In this document: piece by piece, positions 38,807 through 49,458 of the stretch
Layout of the letters: each line of letters starts with the position of its first letter
Numbering within the stretch: the stretch's first letter is position 1
Source of the DNA: a virus
Virus record (IMG/VR): IMGVR_UViG_3300047362_000301
Span: 1-64,000 of that record
DNA: 64,000 nucleotides
Strand: one strand, 5' to 3'
Program-made: the position numbers and the translations under genes
The notes under the pieces: generated by a model
Told to the model about the DNA's origin: nothing
Databases searched by the model: none
Seen by the model: the letters and a program-made list of their open reading frames with translations, nothing else

Positions 38807-40288
38807 ATGGGACAAATGACTCCTGTGTTTGGAAGTATTATACCTTCTCAACAACAACTAGCGCTACAGAATAACTACTTAGCGTTTAATACTGGTGGTG
38901 CAAATGACTTTGCTCAGCAGTACCTACCTGAAGTTTACGAAGCTGAGGTAGAAAGATATGGAAACAGAACTTTAAATGGTTTCCTTAGAATGGTTGGCGC
39001 TGAAATGCCAATGACGTCTGATCAAGTGATTTGGTCAGAACAAAATAGATTACACGTTTCTTACAACAATGTAAACCAAACTGGTGGTGCAGGTGTTGCA
39101 CAATTAGAATTTGCTTTAGGTGGTAACCCAGCTGTATCAAATGCTATTTTTCCAAATGATACAATCGTTGTAATGAACCCGACTACTGGTGTTACACTAA
39201 AAGGTGTGGTAAGAACAAGTTTACCAGGTGGTATTGGACAAAGAGTTATTGCTTATCCATTTACTGCAGCTAACTGGGATGCTTTAGGAGTTGGAGCTAC
39301 AAACCTTAAAATGTTTGTATACGGTTCTATCTTTGCTAAAGGATCTGTTGGACCTGTAGATAATGGCCTAGCGGCTGGATCTTATAAGTCTATTCAACCT
39401 TCATTTACTCAATATGCAAATAACCCGATTATCATAAAAGATTCATTCCAAATTAATGGTTCTGATATGGCTCAAATCGGTTGGGTAGAAGTTGCTACAG
39501 AAGATGGTACATCAGGATACTTATGGTATCTAAAGTCTGAGTCTGAAACAAGACTAAGATTTGATGACTATTTAGAAATGGCAATGGTTGAAGGTGAATT
39601 AGCTACTGGTGCTGGTGGACAAAGTTTTGCTGCTCAACAAGCTAATATCCAAGGATTTGGAGGCGGTATCAACGCTTACGGATCTGAAGGTCTTTTTGCT
39701 GCTATTCAATCAAGAGGTAATATCATGTCTGGATTCTCAGCTGGTACTGGTCTTTCTGATTTTGATCAAGTACTTAAAAATCTAGATACTCAAGGAGCTA
39801 TCGAAGAAAACATGCTTTTCTTAAATAGAGGTCTTGATTTAGATTTTGATGACATGCTAGGACAAATTTCAGGTGGATCTGTAGGCGGAACAGCTTACGG
39901 TTTATTTGAAAACTCTGAAGACATGGCGCTTAATTTAGGTTTCTCTGGTTTTAGAAGAGGTTCTTATGACTTCTATAAAACTAGCTGGAAATACTTAAAC
40001 GATGCTTCTACAAGAGGTGGAGTTGCAGTAAGTGGAATAGAAGGTGTATTAATACCTGCTGGAACATCAACTGTGTATGACCAACAATTAGGTACTAACA
40101 TAAGAAGACCATTCTTACATGTTAGATATAGAGCTTCACAAACTGAAGACAGACGTTACAAAAACTGGATCACAGGATCTGCTGGTGGTGCTTACACTAC
40201 TAACTTAGATGCTATGCAAGTTAACTGGTTGTCTGAAAGATGTTTGGTTACTCAAGCTGCGAATAATTTCGTATTATTCCAAAACTAA
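38807..40288 (+). CDS. Major capsid protein
   Basis: A 493-aa protein right after the scaffold gene, with a well-spaced A-rich leader and its own terminator behind it, consistent with very high expression. The N-terminal section (YLPEVYEAEVERYGNRTLNGF, MTSDQVIWSEQNRLHVSY) resembles major capsid proteins of Bacteroidetes podoviruses; HK97 fold is expected. Gly-rich loops and beta strands follow. No cleavage site can be assigned. Confidence 0.87.
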   Translation: MGQMTPVFGSIIPSQQQLALQNNYLAFNTGGANDFAQQYLPEVYEAEVERYGNRTLNGFLRMVGAEMPMTSDQVIWSEQNRLHVSYNNVNQTGGAGVAQLEFALGGNPAVSNAIFPNDTIVVMNPTTGVTLKGVVRTSLPGGIGQRVIAYPFTAANWDALGVGATNLKMFVYGSIFAKGSVGPVDNGLAAGSYKSIQPSFTQYANNPIIIKDSFQINGSDMAQIGWVEVATEDGTSGYLWYLKSESETRLRFDDYLEMAMVEGELATGAGGQSFAAQQANIQGFGGGINAYGSEGLFAAIQSRGNIMSGFSAGTGLSDFDQVLKNLDTQGAIEENMLFLNRGLDLDFDDMLGQISGGSVGGTAYGLFENSEDMALNLGFSGFRRGSYDFYKTSWKYLNDASTRGGVAVSGIEGVLIPAGTSTVYDQQLGTNIRRPFLHVRYRASQTEDRRYKNWITGSAGGAYTTNLDAMQVNWLSERCLVTQAANNFVLFQN

Positions 40289-40303
40289 GATTGCTTTAAA
40301 GTT

Positions 40304-40340
40304 TATCTCCGTCTTCGGGCGGAGATACTCTTTATTTTAT
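40304..40340 (+). terminator. Rho-independent terminator after the major capsid gene
   Basis: TATCTCCGTC-TTCG-GGCGGAGATA, a 10-bp stem (one G-T pair) with a very stable TTCG tetraloop, then CTCTTTATTTTATT. It should end or attenuate transcription, keeping capsid expression above that of the tail genes. Confidence 0.85.
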
Positions 40341-40360
40341 TAATTATATTATATTATATC

Positions 40361-41125
40361 ATGTCAAAAACAAAAGAAATAAAAGCCCCTAAATGGGAGA
40401 TAAAAGATAGAAGATACTATCTACTACACGGTAAAGAACCTTTAACATATACTTTAAATTCTAAAAATAGTCTTAGACATCCTTTACTATATTTTAATGA
40501 AGAAGTAGGGGAACAACAAGAATTAAGATATGCAACTAATCAAAATTCTCCACTTGTAAAAGATCAAAAAGGAGAAGTAACACTAGGTCATATTATATTT
40601 GAAGATGGTGTGTTAGCTGTTTCAAAACAAAAACAAAACTTACAAAAACTATTATCATTATATCATCCAAAAAAAAACATTATATATGCTGAATGGGAAG
40701 CTGATGTTGTTGCTGAAGATGAATTAGATGATATTAATATTCAACTAGATGCTATGATGGCGGCAAAAGAAATGGATATTGATCACGCTGAAGCTGTATT
40801 ACGAGTAGAAGTTGGATCTTCTGTATCTTCTTTAAGTTCTAAAGAATTAAAAAGAGATATTTTGCTTATGGCAAAGAAAAATCCAAAAGCTTTCTTAGAA
40901 ATAGCTTCTGATGATAATGTAGGTTTAAGAAATATAGGTATTAGAGCTGTAGAACAAAACATACTTAAACTAGCTCAAGACCAAAGAACTTTTCACTGGG
41001 CATCAAATGATAGAAAGCTAATGACCATACCTTTTGATGAAAATCCATACTCAGCATTAGCTGCATGGTTTAAAACTGATGAAGGTGTTCAAGTTTTTAA
41101 AACAATTAAGAAAAAGTTACAATAA
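40361..41125 (+). CDS. Virion structural protein, 254 aa
   Basis: N-terminal beta part (YYLLHGKEPLTYTLNSKN, VTLGHIIFEDGVLAV) and helical C-terminal part (RNIGIRAVEQNILKL, LAAWFKTDEGVQVFKTIKKKL). Conserved by position after the capsid gene in related phages. Probably a head-completion or head-tail joining protein; not identified further. Confidence 0.6.
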   Translation: MSKTKEIKAPKWEIKDRRYYLLHGKEPLTYTLNSKNSLRHPLLYFNEEVGEQQELRYATNQNSPLVKDQKGEVTLGHIIFEDGVLAVSKQKQNLQKLLSLYHPKKNIIYAEWEADVVAEDELDDINIQLDAMMAAKEMDIDHAEAVLRVEVGSSVSSLSSKELKRDILLMAKKNPKAFLEIASDDNVGLRNIGIRAVEQNILKLAQDQRTFHWASNDRKLMTIPFDENPYSALAAWFKTDEGVQVFKTIKKKLQ

Positions 41126-41139
41126 TATGTAACTATAAT

Positions 41140-41175
41140 ATAGTGAAGGGTCACTTATGTGGCCCTAATCACTAT
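41140..41175 (+). promoter_or_regulatory. Two-step hairpin between structural genes
   Basis: Inner stem AGGGTCAC-TTAT-GTGGCCCT (8 bp, one G-T) and outer stem ATAGTGA/TCACTAT. No T-run follows, so it may be an RNA processing or stability element rather than a terminator. Confidence 0.55.
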
Positions 41176-41191
41176 TAATTAAAATATAAAA

Positions 41192-42178
41192 ATGGCAATA
41201 AACGTAAATACTGTATATCAAACCGTTTTATTAATATTAAACAAAGAACAGAGGGGTTACATGACACCTGTTGAATTTAATAAAATAGGTGCTCAATGTC
41301 AACTAGAAATATTTGAAACATATTTTGATAGTTTAAATCAGCAGATACGTATTCCACAAACAAATACAGATTATGCAGATAGAGTCGTAAATCTTGATGA
41401 AAAAATCTCTATATTTAAAGAATTTATAAACGTTACATCTATTTCTTCAAGTAACGTTTTTAACTTACCACAACAAATAGGTCATAACAATGGTAAATCA
41501 TCTGTTATAGGTATGGTTACAGTACCAGCTGCAACCGCAGGTGCTACTACTCAATACGCTATTGGCACAGTAGGAGGTGTAGTAGGAGCAGATACTATAA
41601 CTGCAGCGCAAGCTCAAAATGGTATAATACAAATATTTGGAAATGGTAGTTTAATAACTGATGCAGAATATGCTATAAATGGAATTAATATTGATTTTTA
41701 TTCTCAACCAACAACAGGTTTAACTCTTTTAACTAATTATTATCCTAAACAATTTTATAGATTAGGACAAGTACTTTACAACGCTGGTGGAACTAAACCC
41801 ACAGAAGAACTTCAAAGAGTTGATAGAGGGGAATTATATCATTTGCTTAGTTCTAAACTAACAGCACCAACAGCTTCTTACCCAATATATACTTACGAAA
41901 ACAATCAAATAACAGTTTATCCAACTACTATAACCAGTGGTTTATCGTTAAGTTATATAAGAAAACCTATAAATCCTTCTTGGAATTTTACATTAGGAAG
42001 CGGTCAATCGTATTCTTTTAACGAATCTTCATCATTTAATTTTGAATTGCATTCAGCTGATCAAACAGAGTTAATATTAAAAATATTATTATACGCTGGT
42101 GTTGTAATTAAAAGTCCTGAAATAGTGCAAGTAGCCGCACAACAGGTTGCACAAGAAAATATAAATCAACAAAGATAA
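41192..42178 (+). CDS. Head-tail connector/adaptor protein, 328 aa
   Basis: Starts with a helical region (VNTVYQTVLLILNKEQRGYMTPVEFN, AQCQLEIFETYFDSLNQQI) followed by a beta-rich middle and an end with LKILLYAGVVIKSPEIVQVAAQQV. Position suits the T7 gp11-like tail tube or adaptor ring attached to the portal. Identification is by context. Confidence 0.6.
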   Translation: MAINVNTVYQTVLLILNKEQRGYMTPVEFNKIGAQCQLEIFETYFDSLNQQIRIPQTNTDYADRVVNLDEKISIFKEFINVTSISSSNVFNLPQQIGHNNGKSSVIGMVTVPAATAGATTQYAIGTVGGVVGADTITAAQAQNGIIQIFGNGSLITDAEYAINGINIDFYSQPTTGLTLLTNYYPKQFYRLGQVLYNAGGTKPTEELQRVDRGELYHLLSSKLTAPTASYPIYTYENNQITVYPTTITSGLSLSYIRKPINPSWNFTLGSGQSYSFNESSSFNFELHSADQTELILKILLYAGVVIKSPEIVQVAAQQVAQENINQQR

Positions 42179-42184
42179 TAAATT

Positions 42185-43618
42185 ATGCCTATACCTAATG
42201 GTGGTTTAATAACCGAAACTAACAGACAATATTACGCTGGATCACAGCAGTTTACATCAGATGGTAATGCTAATCAAACATTTACTAGCACATTTAATAC
42301 TGATCTAGTTGTTGGAACTGGTAATTATTCTGATCCAGCAACAAATGGTTATAATTTAAATAATTTTAAAATATTCACTAGCACTAACGCTAGTTTGTGG
42401 ACAGAGTTAACGCCAGCTAATACAGATGTAGACGCTTTATCAAGTGGTGCTAGTGCAGCTGGTCAAACTAATTTAACTATTGTAGCTAATACAGCGGCTA
42501 CTGGAGGCAATGTTTTTGCTGTTGTAAATAAATCAACTGGTTTTAATTATGGAACTATAGTTTCAAAAACAAATAACCTTGGTGTAGATACACTTGTAAT
42601 GAGTCAAAATTTACCAGTTGGCGGTGTACCAAACAATACTCAATTAAGTATTAGAAGAGTTACAACGTGGACAATGTCAAGTCCTAATGTAATCACAATA
42701 CCTCAGCTTTTAGCTTTAAATAGTTATGTAAAAATACAATTAAACGAAAATACATTAGATAATGTACATGGTGATTATGAATATACTAGACTTGATGATG
42801 TTATTAATAACTTTTTAATTGCTTACGTTGGGCCTGGTAAACTTATATCTAGTGTAAAAAGAACCGATGTAATTTTTCACGCTAGAAGAGGATTACAAGA
42901 ATTTAGTTATGATACATTAAAAAGTGTTAAGTCATCAGAGCTTACAGTGCCTAACAGTTTGAGTTTAACAATACCTCAAGACTATGTTAATTATGTGAAA
43001 TTATCATGGGTTGATGAATTAGGTGTTTTACATACTATATACCCTACTAATAATTTAAATCAAAGCCCTTATTATACATTTTCTCAAGACGGTGATGGTA
43101 ACCCTATACAAGACAGTAATGACAGTAACACAGAGGTTACTTCACAAATAGATGCTACATGGGATAAAACTGATCCTAGATACATAAGTGGTGGTTTTAA
43201 AAATGATTTAAACAACGCAAATGTTTTAGACAGAAGTGTTTATAGTAGTGCATTAGGTCAAAGATACGGTTTAGAACCACAAACAAGTCAAAAGAATGGT
43301 TGGTTTAAAATAGATCAAAGAACTGGTACATTTAATTTTACTAGCAACTTAGCTAACAAATTAATATTATTACAATATATATCAGATGGTAATGCTTATG
43401 ATCTTGACGCAAGAATACCTAAGTTAGCAGAGGAAGCTTTATATTCTTATATAACACATGCTATATTATCTGTTTCGTCAGGTGTTCAAGAATATATTGT
43501 AAGAAGATTTAAACAAGAAAAAAGTGCTAAATTAAGAAATGCAAAAATTAGATTATCTAATCTTAAACTTGATCAAGTTATTCAAGTAATGAGAGGTAAA
43601 TCTAAATGGATTAAATAA
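42185..43618 (+). CDS. Tail tube/ring protein, 477 aa
   Basis: Beta-rich first part (TSTFNTDLVVGTGNYS, FAVVNKSTGFNYGTIV) and a second part with DDVINNFLIAYVGPGKLISS, FHARRGLQEFSYDTL and SSELTVPNSLSLTIPQDYVNYV, a pattern familiar in marine podovirus structural proteins. The helical end is basic. Probably a connector or tubular tail protein. Confidence 0.65.
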   Translation: MPIPNGGLITETNRQYYAGSQQFTSDGNANQTFTSTFNTDLVVGTGNYSDPATNGYNLNNFKIFTSTNASLWTELTPANTDVDALSSGASAAGQTNLTIVANTAATGGNVFAVVNKSTGFNYGTIVSKTNNLGVDTLVMSQNLPVGGVPNNTQLSIRRVTTWTMSSPNVITIPQLLALNSYVKIQLNENTLDNVHGDYEYTRLDDVINNFLIAYVGPGKLISSVKRTDVIFHARRGLQEFSYDTLKSVKSSELTVPNSLSLTIPQDYVNYVKLSWVDELGVLHTIYPTNNLNQSPYYTFSQDGDGNPIQDSNDSNTEVTSQIDATWDKTDPRYISGGFKNDLNNANVLDRSVYSSALGQRYGLEPQTSQKNGWFKIDQRTGTFNFTSNLANKLILLQYISDGNAYDLDARIPKLAEEALYSYITHAILSVSSGVQEYIVRRFKQEKSAKLRNAKIRLSNLKLDQVIQVMRGKSKWIK

Positions 43619-43624
43619 TAATAC

Positions 43625-46600
43625 ATGGCAGAAATTAAAAATAGTTTTCTAAGATCCAAGATGAATAAAGACTTGGATGATAGATTAATACCTAACGGTG
43701 AATATAGAGATGCGCAGAATATATCTGTAGGTAAATCTGAAGCTGATGACATAGGTGCTTTAGAAACTGTTTTAGGTAATACTCTTGCAACTAATTTTGG
43801 TTTAAGTGGTTTTGAAGTTATAGGTTATAAAACTATTGACAATACAAACACTATTATAGTTTTTTTAACAAATAACACTGATCATTATATTTATAGCTAT
43901 ACACCTAATACTACGCCTGTTTTATTAGTTAGTGGAGCTTTTTTAAATTTCTCAACAAGTTATCCAATAAGTGGTATAAGCGTAATAGAGGAATTATTAT
44001 TTTGGACAGATAATTTTAATCAACCAAGAAAAATAAATATAACTACAGCCACTACCTTTCCAAATACATATTATAGAGAAGAAAATCATATTTCTGTAGC
44101 TAAATACAATCCCTACCAACCAATAGGTTTGTTAAGTAAATTATCAAAAACAACATCTGGACTTGCTAGTGACGTATTAACTCTTTCTGATACTACAGGT
44201 ATAACTAAAGGGATGTCAGTTGTAGATTACACTAACAGTACTTTAGGACCAGAAGATTATGTATATGTTTTAGACGTTACTTCAGCAACTACAGTTCAAA
44301 TAAAAATACCTACAGGTCACACTATATCTGGTGTTTCAAATGGTGATACAATATATTTTTTACAAACAACAATGACTGGTGAAGATATTACTTTTGATTT
44401 TAACGGAGGTAATGATTGGCCTGGTGATCCAGATTACTTAGAAAGTAGATTTGTAAGATTAAGTTATAGATTTGAATTTGATGACGGAGAATATTCTTTA
44501 ATAGCACCATTTACTCAAATAGCTTTTATTCCAAAGCAAAAGGGTTATTATCTTGGTAGTGGTGGTGTTTCAGCTACCGCTGAAGACGAAAATGAAGCTT
44601 ATAGAAGTACTATAGTAGAATTTATGGAAAATGGTGTTCAAAACATAGAACTTTTAATTCCTTTTCCAGATACATTAAATAATGTTCAACCAACACAAGA
44701 TGCGTCTTATAAAATAAAGTCAATAGATATATTATACAAAGAATCTGATGCTCTAGCTATAAAAGTCGTTGATTCTATAGAATATAACGAACTTAATGAA
44801 AATGGAAACGCTTGGACATCTACAAGCGATACTAATATTTATACTTATAATTATCAATCAAGAAAACCTTTTAGAACACTTCCAACAGTTCAAACAACTA
44901 GAGTATATGATAAAGTCCCTGTTACTGCTTTAGCCCAAGAAACAGCTGGTAATAGAATAATATATGGTAATTTTAAAGACAAGTATACGTCACCTGAAGT
45001 TATTGACTATATAGTCGGTGTAGGTCCTAAATCATTAGCTAAAGACTATGATAATTGGATAGAATACCCTACTCACTCTGTAAAACAAAATAGAAATTAT
45101 CAAGTAGGTTTTGTTCTTGTAGATAAATTTGGTAGACAATCAGACGTTGTTTTATCAGGTGTAAAAACAGAATCTACAACAGCTTCTGACGGTACAGTTT
45201 ATGGTGGTGATACTATTTATAATCCATACAATAGTACGACAACAAATATTAAAGAATTATTTGGTGATTCTTTAAAAATAGATATAGTTCAGCCTATAAG
45301 TGTAAATGTAGATACAGAATTAGGTACACCTGGTTTATATGCTAACACTGGTACTGGTTATAATACATATAACGCTAATATAATATATCAACCGACTATA
45401 AATAACAATACATATGTTTTTAATCAAGGAACAGGTCAAAATGAAATACCAACAGTCGGTTCTTTTTTAGAAGGTGAATTCACGGATTATGTAAAAGTTT
45501 TAAATGTAGCTAGCTCTGTTGAAAGCACTACTAGTTCTGATAACACTGCTGGTGGATCAACAACAGCATTAGTATTAGTAACCGGTAACGCTAATATAAA
45601 AGTGGGAATGATTGTAACTGGTGGTGGTTTACCCGCTGGAGTTACTATTACTACAGTAACAGATTCTCAAAATTTTGTATTAAGCTCAACTCAAAATATT
45701 CCAATAAATTCTTCTTTAACTTATTCTATTACTGAATATACTATTACAACAGATGGTCAAGTAAGTTCTATATATTTACAACAATCTCCTACTAATCCTG
45801 ATGTAAAATATAAATACAGCATCAACCCTACTGGTTGGTATTCTTATAAAATAGTTGTAAAACAACAAGAGCAAGATTATTATAATGTATATTTACCTGG
45901 TATATTAAATGGTTATCCTGAAATAAAACCAGGTAGTGGTGTGCCTTTTCCTTTAAACGAAGACAATAAAACAGCTAACATTGTTTTAATAAATGATAAT
46001 ATAAATAAAGTTCCTAGAGATTTATCTGAAGTTGGTCCTGATCAAAAACAATTTAGAAGTTCAGTACAGTTATACGGTAGAGTAGAAAATGCTTTTGATA
46101 CGAATAACGTGCCATCTAATAGACAGTATTTTCCTGGAATAAAATCTAATACAGCCATAAGTATAAGTACAGCAGATGATTCTAATATGGAGTTTAACAA
46201 TCTAAGTGCTGAAGGTCAAGCTAATTTATATCAAATAGATACTAATCCTTTGATAGCTAGGCTTTCTACTCTTACACCAATAGGTGTTGGTAGCAGTACT
46301 GTTGTTGCATCAAACATGACACCATTTTTAGCTATATACGAAACAGAACCTCAAGATTCTTTGCTAGATATATTTTGGGAAACACCCACTGTAGGCTTAA
46401 TATCAACTTTAAATGATGCAATAAACTCTGAGTATGATGGTGCTGTTGGATGGTCTACGTATAATTCAAATAATTTTAACGAACTTGATTCAGGTGATTT
46501 TTTAACAGGGTTATCTCCAACCGATCAATCAGGAGCTAATCTAACTAATACTTCTACTGTTATTAATCAAGTTGTAGATGGTAATGGAAACGATGTTACA

Positions 46601-47419
46601 GGGCAATTTAGTATTACAAGAACTGGAGCTGGAACGCTAGGTAATCCTTATTTATATAACTTTGGAAAAGTAGGAACTAATTTTGTTTATAATCATGATA
46701 TTAATCCTAGAAATTATACAATAAAAACAGTTATAACTAATCTTACACCTAATCCCGATGTGGTTTCATCAATTGTAGATATTGATATTTCTTTACAAAA
46801 TAAACCACCTATTATAAATGGTGGTAGTGCTTTACCGGCTATAAACAATGTTAATCAAGATTTTGAAGGAACTTTAGCGACTATAGCAGGTGAAAATGGA
46901 GCTGCAGATGCATCATTAAAATTACAAGAGTTAAAATGGAGTATTACAGCTGGTAACTCTGCAGGGTATTTTTCTATTAATGAAACAACTGGTATTTTAA
47001 GCAAATCAGGAACTGGTGCGACGGCTGCAACATATACTTTAACAATAAAATTAGAAGATACATTTAACAACACTAATACAGCTAGCGGATCACTAAGTGT
47101 TACAGCCACTCAACAAATAACAATAACCTCATCTATTATAGGAACAGCATTTCAAGCATCAGGAGTTACAGTGTTTAACGGTACTTGTAATGTAAATGGT
47201 CAAGTAAGCCCCGATTGTGGAACTGTTACTTATTATAATCAAACAAGCTCATCGCCTACAGTTGGTGATGAAATAAGAACAGGACCTAACGGTGCTAGTT
47301 CATCGCTTGCTTTGTCAGGTTTTTATTCTTATAACTGTAGCAACACAGGTGTTAATAATAGAAATTATTATCAAATAATAGGTAGCGATGGTGTAATAGA
47401 TGTGGTAGGTACATGTTAG
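43625..47419 (+). CDS. Large tail protein (tail stabilisation/nozzle), 1,264 aa
   Basis: Starts AEIKNSFLRSKMNKDLDDRL then IPNGEYRDAQNISVG, a conserved opening in large structural tail proteins of short-tailed phages. The middle is beta-rich, with a segment SVESTTSSDNTAGGSTTALVLVTGN resembling a bacterial Ig-like insert. The end contains cadherin/Ig-like modules (NQDFEGTLATIAGENGA, TYTLTIKLEDTFNNT) and a Cys-containing tip. Likely tail tube/nozzle with adhesion modules. Confidence 0.75.
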   Translation: MAEIKNSFLRSKMNKDLDDRLIPNGEYRDAQNISVGKSEADDIGALETVLGNTLATNFGLSGFEVIGYKTIDNTNTIIVFLTNNTDHYIYSYTPNTTPVLLVSGAFLNFSTSYPISGISVIEELLFWTDNFNQPRKINITTATTFPNTYYREENHISVAKYNPYQPIGLLSKLSKTTSGLASDVLTLSDTTGITKGMSVVDYTNSTLGPEDYVYVLDVTSATTVQIKIPTGHTISGVSNGDTIYFLQTTMTGEDITFDFNGGNDWPGDPDYLESRFVRLSYRFEFDDGEYSLIAPFTQIAFIPKQKGYYLGSGGVSATAEDENEAYRSTIVEFMENGVQNIELLIPFPDTLNNVQPTQDASYKIKSIDILYKESDALAIKVVDSIEYNELNENGNAWTSTSDTNIYTYNYQSRKPFRTLPTVQTTRVYDKVPVTALAQETAGNRIIYGNFKDKYTSPEVIDYIVGVGPKSLAKDYDNWIEYPTHSVKQNRNYQVGFVLVDKFGRQSDVVLSGVKTESTTASDGTVYGGDTIYNPYNSTTTNIKELFGDSLKIDIVQPISVNVDTELGTPGLYANTGTGYNTYNANIIYQPTINNNTYVFNQGTGQNEIPTVGSFLEGEFTDYVKVLNVASSVESTTSSDNTAGGSTTALVLVTGNANIKVGMIVTGGGLPAGVTITTVTDSQNFVLSSTQNIPINSSLTYSITEYTITTDGQVSSIYLQQSPTNPDVKYKYSINPTGWYSYKIVVKQQEQDYYNVYLPGILNGYPEIKPGSGVPFPLNEDNKTANIVLINDNINKVPRDLSEVGPDQKQFRSSVQLYGRVENAFDTNNVPSNRQYFPGIKSNTAISISTADDSNMEFNNLSAEGQANLYQIDTNPLIARLSTLTPIGVGSSTVVASNMTPFLAIYETEPQDSLLDIFWETPTVGLISTLNDAINSEYDGAVGWSTYNSNNFNELDSGDFLTGLSPTDQSGANLTNTSTVINQVVDGNGNDVTGQFSITRTGAGTLGNPYLYNFGKVGTNFVYNHDINPRNYTIKTVITNLTPNPDVVSSIVDIDISLQNKPPIINGGSALPAINNVNQDFEGTLATIAGENGAADASLKLQELKWSITAGNSAGYFSINETTGILSKSGTGATAATYTLTIKLEDTFNNTNTASGSLSVTATQQITITSSIIGTAFQASGVTVFNGTCNVNGQVSPDCGTVTYYNQTSSSPTVGDEIRTGPNGASSSLALSGFYSYNCSNTGVNNRNYYQIIGSDGVIDVVGTC

Positions 47420-47452
47420 TAATAATGTGATAAAATAAGTGATAATAAAACC

Positions 47453-49024
47453 ATGGCAATAATAGAAGTAAAATATTTCAATACTTTTTTAAATAAAAAG
47501 ATTAAATCTATTGTAGATGCTACAACAAAACCTGTAGCGCCTTTTGCTAATGTACCAGGTGACTATACAACAAGTGCTGCAGATGATTGGTATGTAGAAG
47601 AATCAAGAATTAGAGGAGGTTATAATAACACTACTGTTGATTTTGGTGTTAAAGCTTATTTAGATGAAGAAAATAATAAACAACAAAATAGATTTAACGC
47701 ATTAATATATTCTGGAGTATTTAACTCTAGAACTGGTGTTAATGACACTAATCAATTTTCTGTTGGTGAAGACATAACTAAAGCTACAGACCCTGCAAAT
47801 GGATCAATACAAAAACTATACGCAGAAGACACTAATTTAATTATATTTCAAGAAAATAAAGTTAGTAAAGCATTAATAGATAAAGATGCTATATACTCAG
47901 CAGAAGGTTCAGCTGCTGTAACATCTACACAACTAGTTATAGGCCAAATAGTATCATACGCAGGTGAATATGGTATATCAAAAGATCCTTTTAGTTTTGC
48001 TGTATATGGATATAGAAAATATTTTACAGATCAAAAAAGAGGTGTTGTTTTAAGATTATCAAGAGACGGTATAACAGAAATATCATCTTATGGTATGCAT
48101 GATTACTTTAGAGATAAATTAAAAACGGCAGGTACTGGTAAAATAGTTGGTGCGTGGGATAATCATAATAAAAATTATATAGTATCTATATCAACAGATC
48201 GAACTGGAACTGGACAAGTAGGTGAAAATGGACAAGCAGCTGCTCCTGTTGGTAATGATATTACCGTTACTTTAAACGCTCAGATTGGTAATATTCAAGC
48301 TGGTGATAAAGTTTACAAGTACACAGCTTCTGGTCAAATAACAAGTGAGTACTATGCTACTATAACCTCTGTTATACAAACAACTAATCCAGCTAAATTT
48401 ATAGCTAATGTTTATAATCAAATACCAGCTTTACAACCTATAATATGTTGGACTGAATCAACAGTAACCGCTAGCTTTGATGAAAGCGTTTTAGGTTGGA
48501 CAAGTTTTTTTAGTTATGAACCTACGTTTATTACTAGTTTAATTAGTGATTTTTATAGCTTTTTTAGCGGTAGAGTTTATTTACATAACTACGGTAATTA
48601 CGGTAAATATTATGGTATTAATAACGATTCTAACGTTACAGTAATATTAAACAGAGAGCCATCTATGGTTAAAAACTTTAAAACTATAAATTATGAAGGT
48701 GCTGATGGTTGGGAATTACAAAGTTTTGAAGCTAGTTCTGGAGACATTTCTTTACCTATAAGTAAATATGTTTTTCAAACTAATTTAAGTGCATTAGAAT
48801 CAAATATATTTGCTAATAGTTTTAAAAGAAAAGAAAATAAGTTTTTTGCAAACTTAATAAATAATTCATCAGCTACAAGCGGTGAAATACTTTGGGGAGC
48901 ATCATCTACTGGTTTAAAAGGTTTTTGGTCAACAGTAAAAGTTAAACTAGTAAACACTGATTATCCAACAACTAAAAAAGAATTATTTGCAGTATCAACA
49001 GATATTGTAGAATCATCATATTAA
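47453..49024 (+). CDS. Tail structural protein, 523 aa
   Basis: Contains TSAADDWYVEESRIRGGYNNT, TVDFGVKAYLDEENN and NRFNALIYSGVFNSRTGVND near the start, typical of a structural tail protein, then beta-propeller-like repeats (YSAEGSAAVTSTQLVIGQIV, GIVS-type turns). Probably forms part of the nozzle with the 1,264-aa protein. Assigned by context and composition. Confidence 0.65.
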   Translation: MAIIEVKYFNTFLNKKIKSIVDATTKPVAPFANVPGDYTTSAADDWYVEESRIRGGYNNTTVDFGVKAYLDEENNKQQNRFNALIYSGVFNSRTGVNDTNQFSVGEDITKATDPANGSIQKLYAEDTNLIIFQENKVSKALIDKDAIYSAEGSAAVTSTQLVIGQIVSYAGEYGISKDPFSFAVYGYRKYFTDQKRGVVLRLSRDGITEISSYGMHDYFRDKLKTAGTGKIVGAWDNHNKNYIVSISTDRTGTGQVGENGQAAAPVGNDITVTLNAQIGNIQAGDKVYKYTASGQITSEYYATITSVIQTTNPAKFIANVYNQIPALQPIICWTESTVTASFDESVLGWTSFFSYEPTFITSLISDFYSFFSGRVYLHNYGNYGKYYGINNDSNVTVILNREPSMVKNFKTINYEGADGWELQSFEASSGDISLPISKYVFQTNLSALESNIFANSFKRKENKFFANLINNSSATSGEILWGASSTGLKGFWSTVKVKLVNTDYPTTKKELFAVSTDIVESSY

Positions 49025-49034
49025 ATTAAATTAA

Positions 49035-49457
49035 ATGAAATTAAATATACGTAAACTACAAGAATCTGATTGGGATACTTTAGTTGATTTATGGAAAATG
49101 TGGCCTGATTGGCAGGCTCACCCTACGCAGTCTATACTGCCAGAAAACGGAACAGGTGGTCTTATAGTTGAAAAAAATGGAAAACCTATTATTGCTGGTT
49201 TTATATATACTACAAATTCAAAAATAGGTTGGATGGAATGGATAGTTTCAAATGCAGATTATAGAGAAGATGATAGAAAAGAAGCTACTTCCCTTTTAAT
49301 ATCGGGCCTTGAGCATGTCGCTAAAATTAGTGGTTGTGAAGCCGTAATAAGTATAGGTAAAAATAAAAGTTTAATGAATATTCATGAGAGCTTAGGTTAT
49401 ACTATAGACAAAACACCTTCTTATGAAATTTCAAAAAAGATAACAAAAACAATATAA
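49035..49457 (+). CDS. GNAT-type N-acetyltransferase
   Basis: A 140-aa protein with GNAT order: start IRKLQESDWDTLVDLW, a beta strand pair GGLIVEKNGKPIIAGFIYTT, an acyl-CoA-binding segment (REDDRKEATSLLISGLEHVA) and a final NIHESLGYTI, which is the usual NxxxxxxLGF-like strand. The CoA loop is not the canonical Q/RxxGxG/A. Similar genes sit beside internal virion protein genes in other marine phages. Substrate unknown. Confidence 0.7.
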   Translation: MKLNIRKLQESDWDTLVDLWKMWPDWQAHPTQSILPENGTGGLIVEKNGKPIIAGFIYTTNSKIGWMEWIVSNADYREDDRKEATSLLISGLEHVAKISGCEAVISIGKNKSLMNIHESLGYTIDKTPSYEISKKITKTI

Positions 49458-49458
49458 T

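Noticed and set aside
32958-40288. Membership in crAss-like phages
   Set aside because: The capsid and tail openings look reminiscent, but the T7-type primase-helicase, the gp14/15/16-like ejection set and the lack of giant RNA polymerase genes argue against it; a marker-gene tree is required to decide.
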